Under the pieces are notes generated by a model. That model did not search any database. It was given only the letters and a program-made list of their open reading frames with translations, and was not told the DNA's origin. Position numbers and translations under genes: made by a program. Positions 6,632-14,429 of a stretch of DNA of 14,851 nucleotides are shown here, in pieces. The stretch comes from an uncultured Pelagibacteraceae bacterium (GTDB lineage: Bacteria; Pseudomonadota; Alphaproteobacteria; Pelagibacterales; Pelagibacteraceae), in the NCBI GenBank assembly GCA_902633885.1, contig CACPIK010000015.1, positions 1 to 14,851 of the forward strand. Direction: 5' to 3'. Numbering within the stretch: the stretch's first letter is position 1; the number at the start of each line of letters is the position of its first letter.

Positions 6632-7444
6632 ATGTCTTTAGTTGATACGAACTGGTTAGAAAATAATATTGATAAAGTAAAAATTATTGATTGCTCATGG
6701 CATATGCCTCAAACTCAAAGAAATGGTTTTGAGGAGTATACTGAAGAACATATCCCAAATGCAATTTTTTTTGATTTAGATAAAAATTCAAAATTAGATA
6801 CTGATTTGCCACATATGCTTACTGACTCTAGATCATGGGAAAAAATAATGGGCAACATGGGTATAGAAAATAGTGATCGAATAGTAGTTTATGATAACTC
6901 TGATGTTATAAGTTCTTGTAGATGTTGGTATAATTTAATTTACTATGGTCATGATCCAAACCTAGTTCATGTGCTAGACGGTGGATTAAAAAAATGGAAA
7001 AAAGAAAACAAAACCATAAATAATAAAGAAGTGACCACTCAAACTTCTGAGTATTCGTGTAGAGAAAATACAGAACTTGTTAAAAATAAAAATCAAATAG
7101 AGGAAAATATTGATAAAAAAGACTTTAATGTTGTTGATGCAAGAAGTATAGAAAGATTTGAAGGTAAAGTTGCTGAACCAAGGAAGGGTTTAAAAAGTGG
7201 TTCAATAAAAAATTCTTTTTGCCTGCCCTTTTCTGAATTAATAAAAGAAGATCATACTTTTGTAAGTAAAGATAAAATCCGACAAAAATTTGATTCATTT
7301 AAGTTTGAACATAATAAAAATATAGTATTTTCATGTGGTTCAGGAGTGACTGCAAGCGTATTGGCACTAGCATATTCTCTAATAAATGCTAAATATATGC
7401 CGGTAATATACGATGGCTCATGGTCTGAGTATGGAAAGAATTAA
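6632..7444 (+). CDS. sseA: 3-mercaptopyruvate sulfurtransferase-type rhodanese
   Basis: A protein of 270 aa with two tandem rhodanese domains (about 1-125 and 155-270). The active-site loop CGSGVTA with Cys235 is the signature of 3-mercaptopyruvate sulfurtransferases; thiosulfate-preferring rhodaneses usually have a charged CRxGx[RK] loop. Other family blocks are HIPNAIFFDLD in the first domain, the YDN and CRCWY segment, and VVDARSIERFEGK opening the second domain. It transfers sulfur from 3-mercaptopyruvate to thiol acceptors in the cytoplasm. It sits one nucleotide after msrA and 3 nt before the RND adaptor, so it is probably co-transcribed with both. Cyanide detoxification or sulfur trafficking are possible roles; the actual acceptor is unknown. 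Confidence 0.9.
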   Translation: MSLVDTNWLENNIDKVKIIDCSWHMPQTQRNGFEEYTEEHIPNAIFFDLDKNSKLDTDLPHMLTDSRSWEKIMGNMGIENSDRIVVYDNSDVISSCRCWYNLIYYGHDPNLVHVLDGGLKKWKKENKTINNKEVTTQTSEYSCRENTELVKNKNQIEENIDKKDFNVVDARSIERFEGKVAEPRKGLKSGSIKNSFCLPFSELIKEDHTFVSKDKIRQKFDSFKFEHNKNIVFSCGSGVTASVLALAYSLINAKYMPVIYDGSWSEYGKN

Positions 7445-7447
7445 ATA

Positions 7448-8443
7448 ATGAAAACATCTACAAAAATAACAAGTATAGTTATTATATTTTTCTTAATCAT
7501 TGCAACTGTAATCATTGGAAGAACAATGATTGGAAATCACTTCAAAAAAAAATTTAGCAAAAGACCACCTCCAGGAATAATAGTAACTACAACTCAAGAA
7601 AGGGTTTTTGAAAATATTATAAGCACATACGGAACTGCAGCTCCAATTCAAACACAATCATTTAAAATTGAAAAATATGATATTCAAAAACCAATTAATT
7701 TTAATCAAAAAGTTAAAAAGGGAGATGTAATAGCTGATCTTAAAAATAGAAAGGTTATTGCACAATTTGATGGGGTTATTGGAAAAAGGGAATTCTCTGA
7801 GGATTTAGAGGTTTCAAAATCCTCAATACTAATTAATCTTGAAGATACTAGTTCAATATATTGTGATGTTGATATACCTGAAATTTATGTGCCATTTATT
7901 AAGGTAGGTTTACCAGTTGATATAAAATTTTCTGGTTATAAAAATAAAATTTATAAGGGTAAGGTTGACTCTTTTGCTAGTAGAATAAGTGAAGACACCA
8001 GATCTTTAGCTACCAGAATAAAGTTAGATAATATGTCTGGAGAAATACTGCCAGGCTCATTTTTAGAAATTTCAATTAAGTATAATGTAAGAGATGGTTT
8101 AAGTGCACCTGATACGAGCACAATAGTCGAAGGTGAAAATATTTTTATTTATAAAGTAGATGAAAAAAATAAAGTAATAAAAACAAAAGTAACTATAGGT
8201 GATAGATATTTAGGATTTATAGAAATTTTAGATGGATTAAATAATGGTGATAAAATTGTTGCAGAAGGAACTAAAAAAGTTAGACCAAATTTAACAATCA
8301 GACCAATTCAAAAAGGTGCTAAAAAAAAACAAGCAAACTCAAGTTGGGGTAAAAAAAAGAAGACAAAAGAAGGTGAAACAAAAAAAGGTAAATTTGATTG
8401 GCTAAAAAATATTTTTAAAAAATCTGAAAAAGAAAAAAAATAA
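7448..8443 (+). CDS. RND efflux periplasmic adaptor (membrane fusion protein) lacking the alpha-hairpin
   Basis: A protein of 331 aa with an N-terminal membrane anchor at about 7-25 and a periplasmic remainder. The two lipoyl half-motifs are KVKKGDVIADL (88-98) and RKVIAQFDGVIG (101-112). In ordinary adaptors they are separated by a coiled-coil hairpin of many tens of residues; here only two residues intervene. The beta-barrel segment (LEDTSSIYCDVDIPEIYVPF, 131-150, and the LATRIKLDN region) and the membrane-proximal domain ending IRPI at 284-287 follow in normal order. The last 41 residues are a Lys-rich tail (17 Lys). It is coupled to the permease gene 4 nt downstream. The hairpin normally contacts the outer-membrane channel, so assembly must differ from the AcrA type. 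Borrelia BesA is a known hairpin-less adaptor. Confidence 0.9.
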   Translation: MKTSTKITSIVIIFFLIIATVIIGRTMIGNHFKKKFSKRPPPGIIVTTTQERVFENIISTYGTAAPIQTQSFKIEKYDIQKPINFNQKVKKGDVIADLKNRKVIAQFDGVIGKREFSEDLEVSKSSILINLEDTSSIYCDVDIPEIYVPFIKVGLPVDIKFSGYKNKIYKGKVDSFASRISEDTRSLATRIKLDNMSGEILPGSFLEISIKYNVRDGLSAPDTSTIVEGENIFIYKVDEKNKVIKTKVTIGDRYLGFIEILDGLNNGDKIVAEGTKKVRPNLTIRPIQKGAKKKQANSSWGKKKKTKEGETKKGKFDWLKNIFKKSEKEKK

Positions 8444-8447
8444 TTAA

Positions 8448-11400
8448 ATGTATATAACTGAAGTAAGTATTAAACGACCCGTAGTAGCTTGGGTGATGTC
8501 TTTAATCTTAATTATATTTGGTGTTTTTGTTTTTTCAGAACTGCCAGTACGAGAGCTTCCTGATGGTATTCAACCTCCTGTAGTCCAAGTTCAAACAGAT
8601 TATAAATCTGCATCGGCAGAAATAGTTGATGAAGAAATAACTCAAAAACTTGAAGATGTTATAGGTGGAGCAGAAGGTATAAAAAATATTGATTCAAACT
8701 CTTTAAATGGAAGAAGTAGAATTAATATTCAATTTAATACAGATATAGACTTAGACGATGCAGCAAATGATATTAGAGAGAGAGTTGCTCGTGTTGTGGA
8801 TAATTTACCTGGTGAGTCAAATCCACCACAAATTTTAAAACAAGCAGCTGGTTTCACAACTACTATGTGGGTAGCACTTTCATCTCCAACATGGAATGAT
8901 CTAGATCTTGGAGATTATGCTGAAAGATATCTTATAGATGCATTTTCAAGTGTTCCAAATGTTGGTAGAATTTTAGTTGGTGGACTAAGAGAGCTTAGTG
9001 TCAGAGTTTGGATAGACCCTATCAAATTAGCTGCTAACAATCTTACAATACAAGAGGTTGAAAGAGCTTTAAGAAATGAAAATCTCAACATTCCTGCTGG
9101 GACATTAGAAGCTAATAATAAAGATTTAACTCTAAATATTGATAAATCTTATTCAAATATAGATACAATAAAGCAACTTCCTCTTAGAAAAAATAAAGAT
9201 AAAGTAATAATACTTTCTGATGTTGCAAATGTTGAATTTGGGCCTGTTTCAGAAAAAACTTTATTCAAAGCGCAAAGAAAAAATGCTGTAAATTTAAAAA
9301 CTGTTGGGATTGGAATTTACGCAAAAAGTGGAGCTTCAACAGTAGAATTATCTAGCCAAATAAAGGTTAAAATAAAAGAACTTAATAAATCCTTACCAGA
9401 TGGATTAAAATTAGAAATAGCATTTAATAGAGCTACCTACATCGGTGCAGCAATCGAAGAAGTATATAAAAGTTTGATAATCGCTTTTGTCTTGGTTGTT
9501 TTAATTATTTATCTTTTTCTGGGAAATCTTAAAGCAGTCATTGTGCCAGCTGTAGCGCTGCCAGTTAGTTTGATTGGTTCATTTCTTGGATTATATATAT
9601 TTGATCTCTCTATTAATATTTTTGTATTATTAAGTTTTATTCTAGCAATTGGAATAATTACTGATGACTCTGTGATTATGACTGATGCAATTTATACAAG
9701 GATAGAAAATGGTGAAACACCATTAGTTGCTGCATATAAGGGCTCAAAACAAATTACTTTTGCTATTATCGCAACTACTTTGATTTTAATTGCAGTATTC
9801 TTACCACTAATTTTTATAAAAGGAATTTCTGGAACATTATTTAAAGAAACTGCGATAGCATTATCTTTCTCTATTGTGGTGTCTTCATTTGTTGCACTAA
9901 CTCTATCTCCAATGCTAGGTAGCAAGTTCTTAAATAAAAAAGAAAAAATTAATTTCTTAGTTAAAAAATTTAATAATGGATTTAAATCTTTTACTAAATT
10001 TTATATTGACTCACTTAAATATTGGATTAACAAACAAAAAACTATTTCTATATTTATAATTTTTATCATTGCAGCGTCTGTATATCTTTTTAATTTTTCG
10101 AAAAAGGAATTATTACCGGTTGAAGATAGGGGCTCTTATTTAATAATAGGATCAACTGATGAAGGGAGCTCATTTGAATATACACAAGAAAAAGCTCAAA
10201 TAATCGAGGGAAGAATATTAAGATTGCTACAAGCAGAAGATAGCCCATATGAAAGGTTAATAATGAGAGTTCCTGGATTTGGAAGATCCGCAACATCTTA
10301 TAACTCTTTTATAATTATTGCTTTACTTGATGAATGGAAAAATAGGGAAAAAAATAGTCAAACTGTGCTAAGAGAGGCTATTGGACAAGTAGTTTCGGTT
10401 CCTGAAACTTTTGCTTTTCCAATATCTCCTCAAGGAATAAGAGTTTCTAGCTATAACAAACCAGTACAAATGGTTATCTATGGATCAAGCTACGAGGAAT
10501 TAGAAGAGATTCAAAATAATGTCTTAAGAGAATTAAGAAGAAATAGAAACATGTTTCGAATAGAGAGTGATTACACAAAGAATAAACCTGAAGTTAAATT
10601 AATAACAAATAGAAATCGAGCTAATGACTTGGGTGTATCTACAGAGAATATAGGTAGAACACTTGAAACACTTTATGGTGGAAAAAGAGTAACTTCTTTT
10701 AGCAAAGAAGGTAGAGAATATCCTATTATACTACAACAATATTTAGCAGACAGAAGAGATAAAGACGGTTTATCAAAAATATTTGTAAGATCTGAAACAA
10801 CAGGAAAATTAGTTTCTGTGGCAAGTCTTGTGGAGTTTGAGGAAAAAGGGACCGCAGAAGCATTACCAAGATACAATCGTCAAAGAGCTATTACGATTTC
10901 AGCTGCCCTTTCAGAAGATTATACGCTAACTGAAGCAGTTAAATATTTAGAAGGAGTGATGATTAAAGTTGCTCCTCAAAATCAGATTACATGGAAAGGA
11001 AAATCAGAGGAGCTAAAAGAAACAACAAATGAAATATATTTAATTTTTGCACTTGCTTTGTTAACTGCATACTTAGTTATGGCAGCAACATTTAACTCTT
11101 TTATTCACCCATTCATAATTATTTTAACTGTTCCTCTAGCTGTATTCGGTGGATTAGTTTTCATATTGTTTTTAAATAGTTCAGTAAATATATTTTCGCA
11201 AATAGCATTAATTATACTTATTGGTATATCCACCAAGAATAGTATTTTAATTGTAGACTATACAAATCAATTAAGAACAACTGGTGTTAAAATTCATGAA
11301 GCTATAATTGAAGCCTGTAAACTTAGAATTCGACCAATCATAATGACTTCACTAAGTACAATGATAGCAATGTTGCCTTTGGTTATTGGAAATATTGGAC

Positions 11401-11570
11401 CAGGAGCTGGGGAAGGATCTAGATTGGCCGTAGGAGCAACGATATTGGGTGGAATGATAATATCAACTTTCTTTACATTATATGTAACACCTACAATGTA
11501 TTTAACTTTAGCTAAAAATACAAAAAGAATAGATATTGTAGATATAGAATTAAAAAAACAACTTAATTAA
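8448..11570 (+). CDS. RND-family efflux permease (HAE-1/AcrB-like)
   Basis: A protein of 1040 aa, full length for this family. Its layout is one helix near 10-30, a large periplasmic loop, helices 2-6 at about 335-500, helix 7 near 530-548, a second large loop, and helices 8-12 at about 860-1020. The proton-relay residues are kept: Asp406-Asp407 in ITDDSVIMTDA of helix 4 and Lys930 in GISTKNSILIVDY of helix 10. This supports an active proton-driven inner-membrane pump of the hydrophobe/amphiphile type rather than a metal-ion (CusA-like) pump. Substrates cannot be read from the sequence. It follows its adaptor by 4 nt, and no outer-membrane factor gene lies nearby. Its TAA overlaps the stop of the convergent transglycosylase gene in TTAA. 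Confidence 0.95.
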   Translation: MYITEVSIKRPVVAWVMSLILIIFGVFVFSELPVRELPDGIQPPVVQVQTDYKSASAEIVDEEITQKLEDVIGGAEGIKNIDSNSLNGRSRINIQFNTDIDLDDAANDIRERVARVVDNLPGESNPPQILKQAAGFTTTMWVALSSPTWNDLDLGDYAERYLIDAFSSVPNVGRILVGGLRELSVRVWIDPIKLAANNLTIQEVERALRNENLNIPAGTLEANNKDLTLNIDKSYSNIDTIKQLPLRKNKDKVIILSDVANVEFGPVSEKTLFKAQRKNAVNLKTVGIGIYAKSGASTVELSSQIKVKIKELNKSLPDGLKLEIAFNRATYIGAAIEEVYKSLIIAFVLVVLIIYLFLGNLKAVIVPAVALPVSLIGSFLGLYIFDLSINIFVLLSFILAIGIITDDSVIMTDAIYTRIENGETPLVAAYKGSKQITFAIIATTLILIAVFLPLIFIKGISGTLFKETAIALSFSIVVSSFVALTLSPMLGSKFLNKKEKINFLVKKFNNGFKSFTKFYIDSLKYWINKQKTISIFIIFIIAASVYLFNFSKKELLPVEDRGSYLIIGSTDEGSSFEYTQEKAQIIEGRILRLLQAEDSPYERLIMRVPGFGRSATSYNSFIIIALLDEWKNREKNSQTVLREAIGQVVSVPETFAFPISPQGIRVSSYNKPVQMVIYGSSYEELEEIQNNVLRELRRNRNMFRIESDYTKNKPEVKLITNRNRANDLGVSTENIGRTLETLYGGKRVTSFSKEGREYPIILQQYLADRRDKDGLSKIFVRSETTGKLVSVASLVEFEEKGTAEALPRYNRQRAITISAALSEDYTLTEAVKYLEGVMIKVAPQNQITWKGKSEELKETTNEIYLIFALALLTAYLVMAATFNSFIHPFIIILTVPLAVFGGLVFILFLNSSVNIFSQIALIILIGISTKNSILIVDYTNQLRTTGVKIHEAIIEACKLRIRPIIMTSLSTMIAMLPLVIGNIGPGAGEGSRLAVGATILGGMIISTFFTLYVTPTMYLTLAKNTKRIDIVDIELKKQLN

Positions 11571-12166
11571 AATAAAATATATTTTCTTGTTGTTAAAGAA
11601 TTTTTACATTTATTTAATTGTTTTTTATATTTATTAGATTGAATTTGAACTTTTTTTGCAAGCAGTATTACTTTTTGTTTTTTTTTATAGTTTTTGTAAT
11701 TTCCCCATCCTTCATGATAAGCTAGATATTGTCTAAAAGCGTCTTCTTTTGAGATTTTTAATATATTTTGAGTTTTGCTTGTATACCAACCTATAAAATC
11801 TACACTGTCTTTAAATCTTGTTCTTGTAGCAAATTTATTTCCAGTTTCCTCTTTATATTGCTTCCATGTTCCTTTAATTGCCTGTGAATAACCAAATGAA
11901 CTTGAAGGTCTTCTATATGGGATAACTTTAAAAATTTTTTGTCTAGCGGGCCGAGCTAACCAATCAAAATCTGACTCCATTTTAATAATAGCCAATTGAA
12001 CATAAATAGGTGTTCCCCACTTCTGTTCAGTTTTTTTTGCATGCTTGTACCAAAGATATCTTTCAGAAAATATTGAACATCCATCTGCTGTATTGTTTGG
12101 AACAGACGAACAAGCTGAAATTAAAAAAAATATAAAAAAATAAAAAATTTTTTTATTTCGAATCAC
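11567..12166 (-). CDS. Lipoprotein with lysozyme-like (SLT) lytic transglycosylase domain
   Basis: A protein of 199 aa starting at GTG 12166, with no better in-frame start before the signal. Residues 1-19 form a lipoprotein signal with lipobox ISAC (Cys19). The lysozyme-like domain has the putative catalytic Glu64 in LAIIKMESDFDW, then SSFGYSQAIKGTW at 89-101, DFIGWYTSKTQ at 123-133 and YLAYHEGWGNY at 147-157, an arrangement seen in a compact SLT-domain family. It should be lipid-anchored in the periplasm and cleave peptidoglycan glycan strands to 1,6-anhydromuropeptides. The C-terminal 35 residues or so are Lys-rich and probably not part of the fold. It follows the nuclease gene by 7 nt in the same operon. 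Confidence 0.83.
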   Translation of the reverse strand: MIRNKKIFYFFIFFLISACSSVPNNTADGCSIFSERYLWYKHAKKTEQKWGTPIYVQLAIIKMESDFDWLARPARQKIFKVIPYRRPSSSFGYSQAIKGTWKQYKEETGNKFATRTRFKDSVDFIGWYTSKTQNILKISKEDAFRQYLAYHEGWGNYKNYKKKQKVILLAKKVQIQSNKYKKQLNKCKNSLTTRKYILF

Positions 12167-12173
12167 GAAATTA

Positions 12174-12689
12174 TTATCTATTTTTTTTTCTCCATATCCA
12201 GGGATATTCGAACTTCATATTCCATAAACCTAATGAATAATATTCAGCAAATTCTTGATCTTTTTTAAATTTTCCATTTGAATATTTTGGATAATCAAAT
12301 GCAAAACCACTTCTTACCATATAAACTGACAAACTTTTGTTATTAATAAAGCACTCTCCCAAATGTCTATTAAATTTATCTTTATCTTTTTCTAATAAAC
12401 AACTAATAATATTTTTACCTATTTTTTTTTTCAATTTTTTTGTAGACAAATTTCCACATAAAACTTCAACATCATCTAAATAACATAATTGTTTTTTTCC
12501 ATAAAAATTACTTTCAGGTGCATCTATTCCTGAAAATCGGATTCTTTCATTATTAATTTTTATTGTATCACCATCAGAAACGAATGCTTTTCCTGAAATG
12601 ATTTTTAATTCTTGACCAATTGTAGAAAAAGTATTTATGAAAAAAAAAAATAAAATAAGACTACTTAAAATCAAGTTTTGCTTTTTCAT
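12174..12689 (-). CDS. Exported thermonuclease-family (SNase-like) protein
   Basis: A protein of 171 aa with an N-terminal hydrophobic signal segment at about 5-26, consistent with export. The staphylococcal-nuclease fold follows. SDGDTIKI (38-45) supplies Ca-binding Asp residues, IRFSGIDAPES (50-60) supplies Arg51 and Glu59, and KFNRHLGECF (105-114) supplies Arg108, matching the Arg/Glu/Arg catalytic trio of the family. Four Cys (69, 78, 97, 113) could form disulfides in the periplasm. The likely activity is Ca-dependent cleavage of DNA or RNA outside the cytoplasm, for example for phosphorus or nucleobase scavenging, but that role is inferred. Its start lies 29 bp inside the end of the zeta-subunit gene. 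Confidence 0.87.
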   Translation of the reverse strand: MKKQNLILSSLILFFFFINTFSTIGQELKIISGKAFVSDGDTIKINNERIRFSGIDAPESNFYGKKQLCYLDDVEVLCGNLSTKKLKKKIGKNIISCLLEKDKDKFNRHLGECFINNKSLSVYMVRSGFAFDYPKYSNGKFKKDQEFAEYYSLGLWNMKFEYPWIWRKKNR

Positions 12690-12969
12690 TAAGCTCGTCC
12701 ATTTTATCTCTAATTTCTTGTTCAGATATATTATTATTTTTTAAATCTTCTTTTATTTTTCTAAATACATCTTGATCCCCAACTTCTTGAAAGTCAGCTT
12801 TTATGACTGACTGGATATATTCTTTTTTCTTTTCTTCATCATATCCTAAGATATTTGAAACCCATTCACCTATATATTTGTTTTTTCTTGCACTTATTTT
12901 AAACATTAATTCTTCATCATGCGCAAATTTTTTTTCAAAACTTTTTTTTCTGTCTTCAAATGAACTCAT
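12661..12969 (-). CDS. ATPase inhibitor subunit zeta (DUF1476)
   Basis: A protein of 102 aa of the DUF1476 family, known from Paracoccus denitrificans as the zeta subunit that inhibits reverse ATP hydrolysis by F1Fo-ATP synthase and is characteristic of alphaproteobacteria. The N-terminal signature FEDRKKSFEKKFAHDEELMF (4-23) and the next block ISARKNKYIGEWVSNILG (25-42) match the family; the rest is helical and charged. In Paracoccus the N-terminal segment carries inhibition; other alphaproteobacterial zetas are weaker inhibitors, so potency here is unknown. It is the first gene of a minus-strand unit with the nuclease and transglycosylase, although no functional link among them is obvious. 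It is a useful taxonomic marker. Confidence 0.93.
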   Translation of the reverse strand: MSSFEDRKKSFEKKFAHDEELMFKISARKNKYIGEWVSNILGYDEEKKKEYIQSVIKADFQEVGDQDVFRKIKEDLKNNNISEQEIRDKMDELNEKAKLDFK

Positions 12970-13034
12970 AATTGATAAATTAAAAAAAATTAACTTTATG
13001 TCAATCTAAATTAATTTATATTTGTGTTAAATTT
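12970..13034. promoter_or_regulatory. Divergent promoter region between the zeta subunit and gpmA
   Basis: This 65-bp spacer is the longest gap in the window. On the minus strand a perfect TTGACA occupies 12999-13004, with only a weak -10 (ATTTAT or TTTATC, around 12974-12980) 18-19 nt away; the implied start site is at or next to the zeta ATG, so that mRNA could be leaderless. On the plus strand TATATT at 13017-13022 is a good -10 match, 12 nt before the gpmA ATG, with a poor -35. Neither gene has a Shine-Dalgarno sequence. All promoter calls are by eye. Confidence 0.35.
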
Positions 13035-13745
13035 ATGAATTATTTAATATTAATAAGACATGGTCAGAGTGAATGGAACCTAGAAAATAGATTCACTGGA
13101 TGGGTTGATGTTGGTTTGGCGCCTCAAGGGAAATTAGAAGCTTGCAAAGCTGGAGAATCTATTAAAGGTCTTAACTTAATTATTAATCATTTTTTTACAT
13201 CTTATCAAAAAAGAGCGATAGACACACTAAAACTTATTTTAAATACAATGCGACTTAAAGACGATACAATAATTAAGGCTTGGGAACTGAATGAAAGACA
13301 TTATGGTTCACTTACGGGATTAAACAAAAATGATATAAAAAAAAAATTAGGAGAAAAAAAAGTTCAACTTTTTAGAAGATCTTGGAATATAAAACCAGAA
13401 CCTTTAAATAAAAATAATCCTTACCATCCATTGAACATTGAAATTTACAATAATATACCAAAAGAAAAAATACCAGATACTGAGTCTTTAGAAGATACTT
13501 ACAACAGAGTTATTCCATATTTTGAAAAAAATATTAAAGATAAAATAAAAGAAAATGTTATTATTTCAGCTCACGGAAATTCAATAAGATCATTATGTAA
13601 ATTTTTGTTTAAGTTAGATGATGATATAATCTCTAAACTAGAAATTCCAACAGGTAATCCATTAATAATAAAATTTAAAAATAATAAAATTGATAAAGCT
13701 TATTATCTTGATAAGGATAGAGCAAAAGACCTATTAGTTTTTTGA
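13035..13745 (+). CDS. gpmA: 2,3-bisphosphoglycerate-dependent phosphoglycerate mutase
   Basis: A protein of 236 aa that interconverts 3- and 2-phosphoglycerate in lower glycolysis/gluconeogenesis. The phosphohistidine motif LIRHGQSEWN gives Arg8 and His9. NRFTGWVDVGL (18-28), TSYQKRAIDTL with Arg60, ELNERHYGSLTGLNK with Glu87, and the second catalytic His180 in ISAHGNSIRSL complete the dPGM signature. The PxxY insert typical of the longer enzyme (NPYHPLNIEIYNNIP) is present, which argues against a generic histidine phosphatase or SixA/CobC. It is cytoplasmic and monocistronic, divergent from the zeta gene, and its last 12 bp overlap the convergent murU-like gene. Confidence 0.94.
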   Translation: MNYLILIRHGQSEWNLENRFTGWVDVGLAPQGKLEACKAGESIKGLNLIINHFFTSYQKRAIDTLKLILNTMRLKDDTIIKAWELNERHYGSLTGLNKNDIKKKLGEKKVQLFRRSWNIKPEPLNKNNPYHPLNIEIYNNIPKEKIPDTESLEDTYNRVIPYFEKNIKDKIKENVIISAHGNSIRSLCKFLFKLDDDIISKLEIPTGNPLIIKFKNNKIDKAYYLDKDRAKDLLVF

Positions 13746-14429
13746 TAAAAATAATTTATTGTAAATTTCGATATCTGTTAAATGCAAGAATTCTCCTTTA
13801 TATTCAAATCCGTATAACTTATTTTCTCTTTCTAGAGAATCCCAAACTTCTGAAATAGGAAAATATGTAACAATTTTATCTAAAAAAAGTTCCTTATTAA
13901 TTATTTGACATCCTGTATATTTAAAATCATTTATTTTTTTTTTTAATAAAATATTATTGTTTAATTCAAAGTCTCCGTTATATCTTTTATCGAAACAAAA
14001 TGAGTTATTAACTATTAATAGAATATTTTTTATTTTTTGATTAAAATAAAATTTTTCCATCTCAACTATAGATTTTAAATAGGTCGAGTTCCAAATTGTA
14101 TCGGGATTTATAACTAAAACATCATTTTCATCGGTAGAATTTATTAAATTTAAAGTTCCGCCTCCTGTACCTAGAATTGTTTCTCCATCTTCAATTACTT
14201 CAATTTTAACAGGAAAATTTTTATCTTTAATGAATTGCTGAATTTTTTCTTTAAGATAAAAAACATTAATTTTTATATTTTCAATTTTTAAGTCAATTAA
14301 TAAATTTATTGTATTCTCAAGCAATGAAGTATTTTTATAAATTATAAGAGGTTTGGGTATATCAGTTGTTATAGGATTAACTCTTTTTCCAAATCCAGCA
14401 CAAAGCACTAAAGCAGTATTAATTTTCAT
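13734..14429 (-). CDS. murU: Nucleotidyltransferase, MurU-like (N-acetylmuramate-1-phosphate uridylyltransferase)
   Basis: A protein of 231 aa, the size of MurU, with a GT-A-type sugar nucleotidyltransferase fold. The nucleotide-binding start is ALVLCAGFGKR (6-16), followed by the substrate Lys in PKPL (25-28), ILGTGGG (85-91), the metal-binding acidic turn INPDTIW (107-113), YTGCQII (181-187) and ISEVWDSL (202-209). The usual GxRMRPLT reads GKRVNPIT here. Its start overlaps the upstream kinase gene by 11 bp; amgK-murU is the known alphaproteobacterial/pseudomonad pair that recycles MurNAc to UDP-MurNAc, bypassing MurA. The pairing is the main reason for choosing MurU over other sugar-1-phosphate nucleotidyltransferases. 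Activity on MurNAc-1-phosphate is inferred. Confidence 0.82.
   Translation of the reverse strand: MKINTALVLCAGFGKRVNPITTDIPKPLIIYKNTSLLENTINLLIDLKIENIKINVFYLKEKIQQFIKDKNFPVKIEVIEDGETILGTGGGTLNLINSTDENDVLVINPDTIWNSTYLKSIVEMEKFYFNQKIKNILLIVNNSFCFDKRYNGDFELNNNILLKKKINDFKYTGCQIINKELFLDKIVTYFPISEVWDSLERENKLYGFEYKGEFLHLTDIEIYNKLFLSKN

Noticed and set aside
9692..9925. 77-aa minus-strand open frame inside the RND permease gene (similar cases at 10090-10296 and 10673-10876)
   Set aside because: All are antisense to conserved permease segments, including the helix 4 region, and are best explained as chance frames.
12803..13009. 68-aa hydrophobic plus-strand open frame across the zeta gene and the spacer before gpmA
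   Set aside because: Mostly antisense to the zeta gene; the apparent hydrophobic protein comes from Lys/Glu-rich codons read on the other strand.
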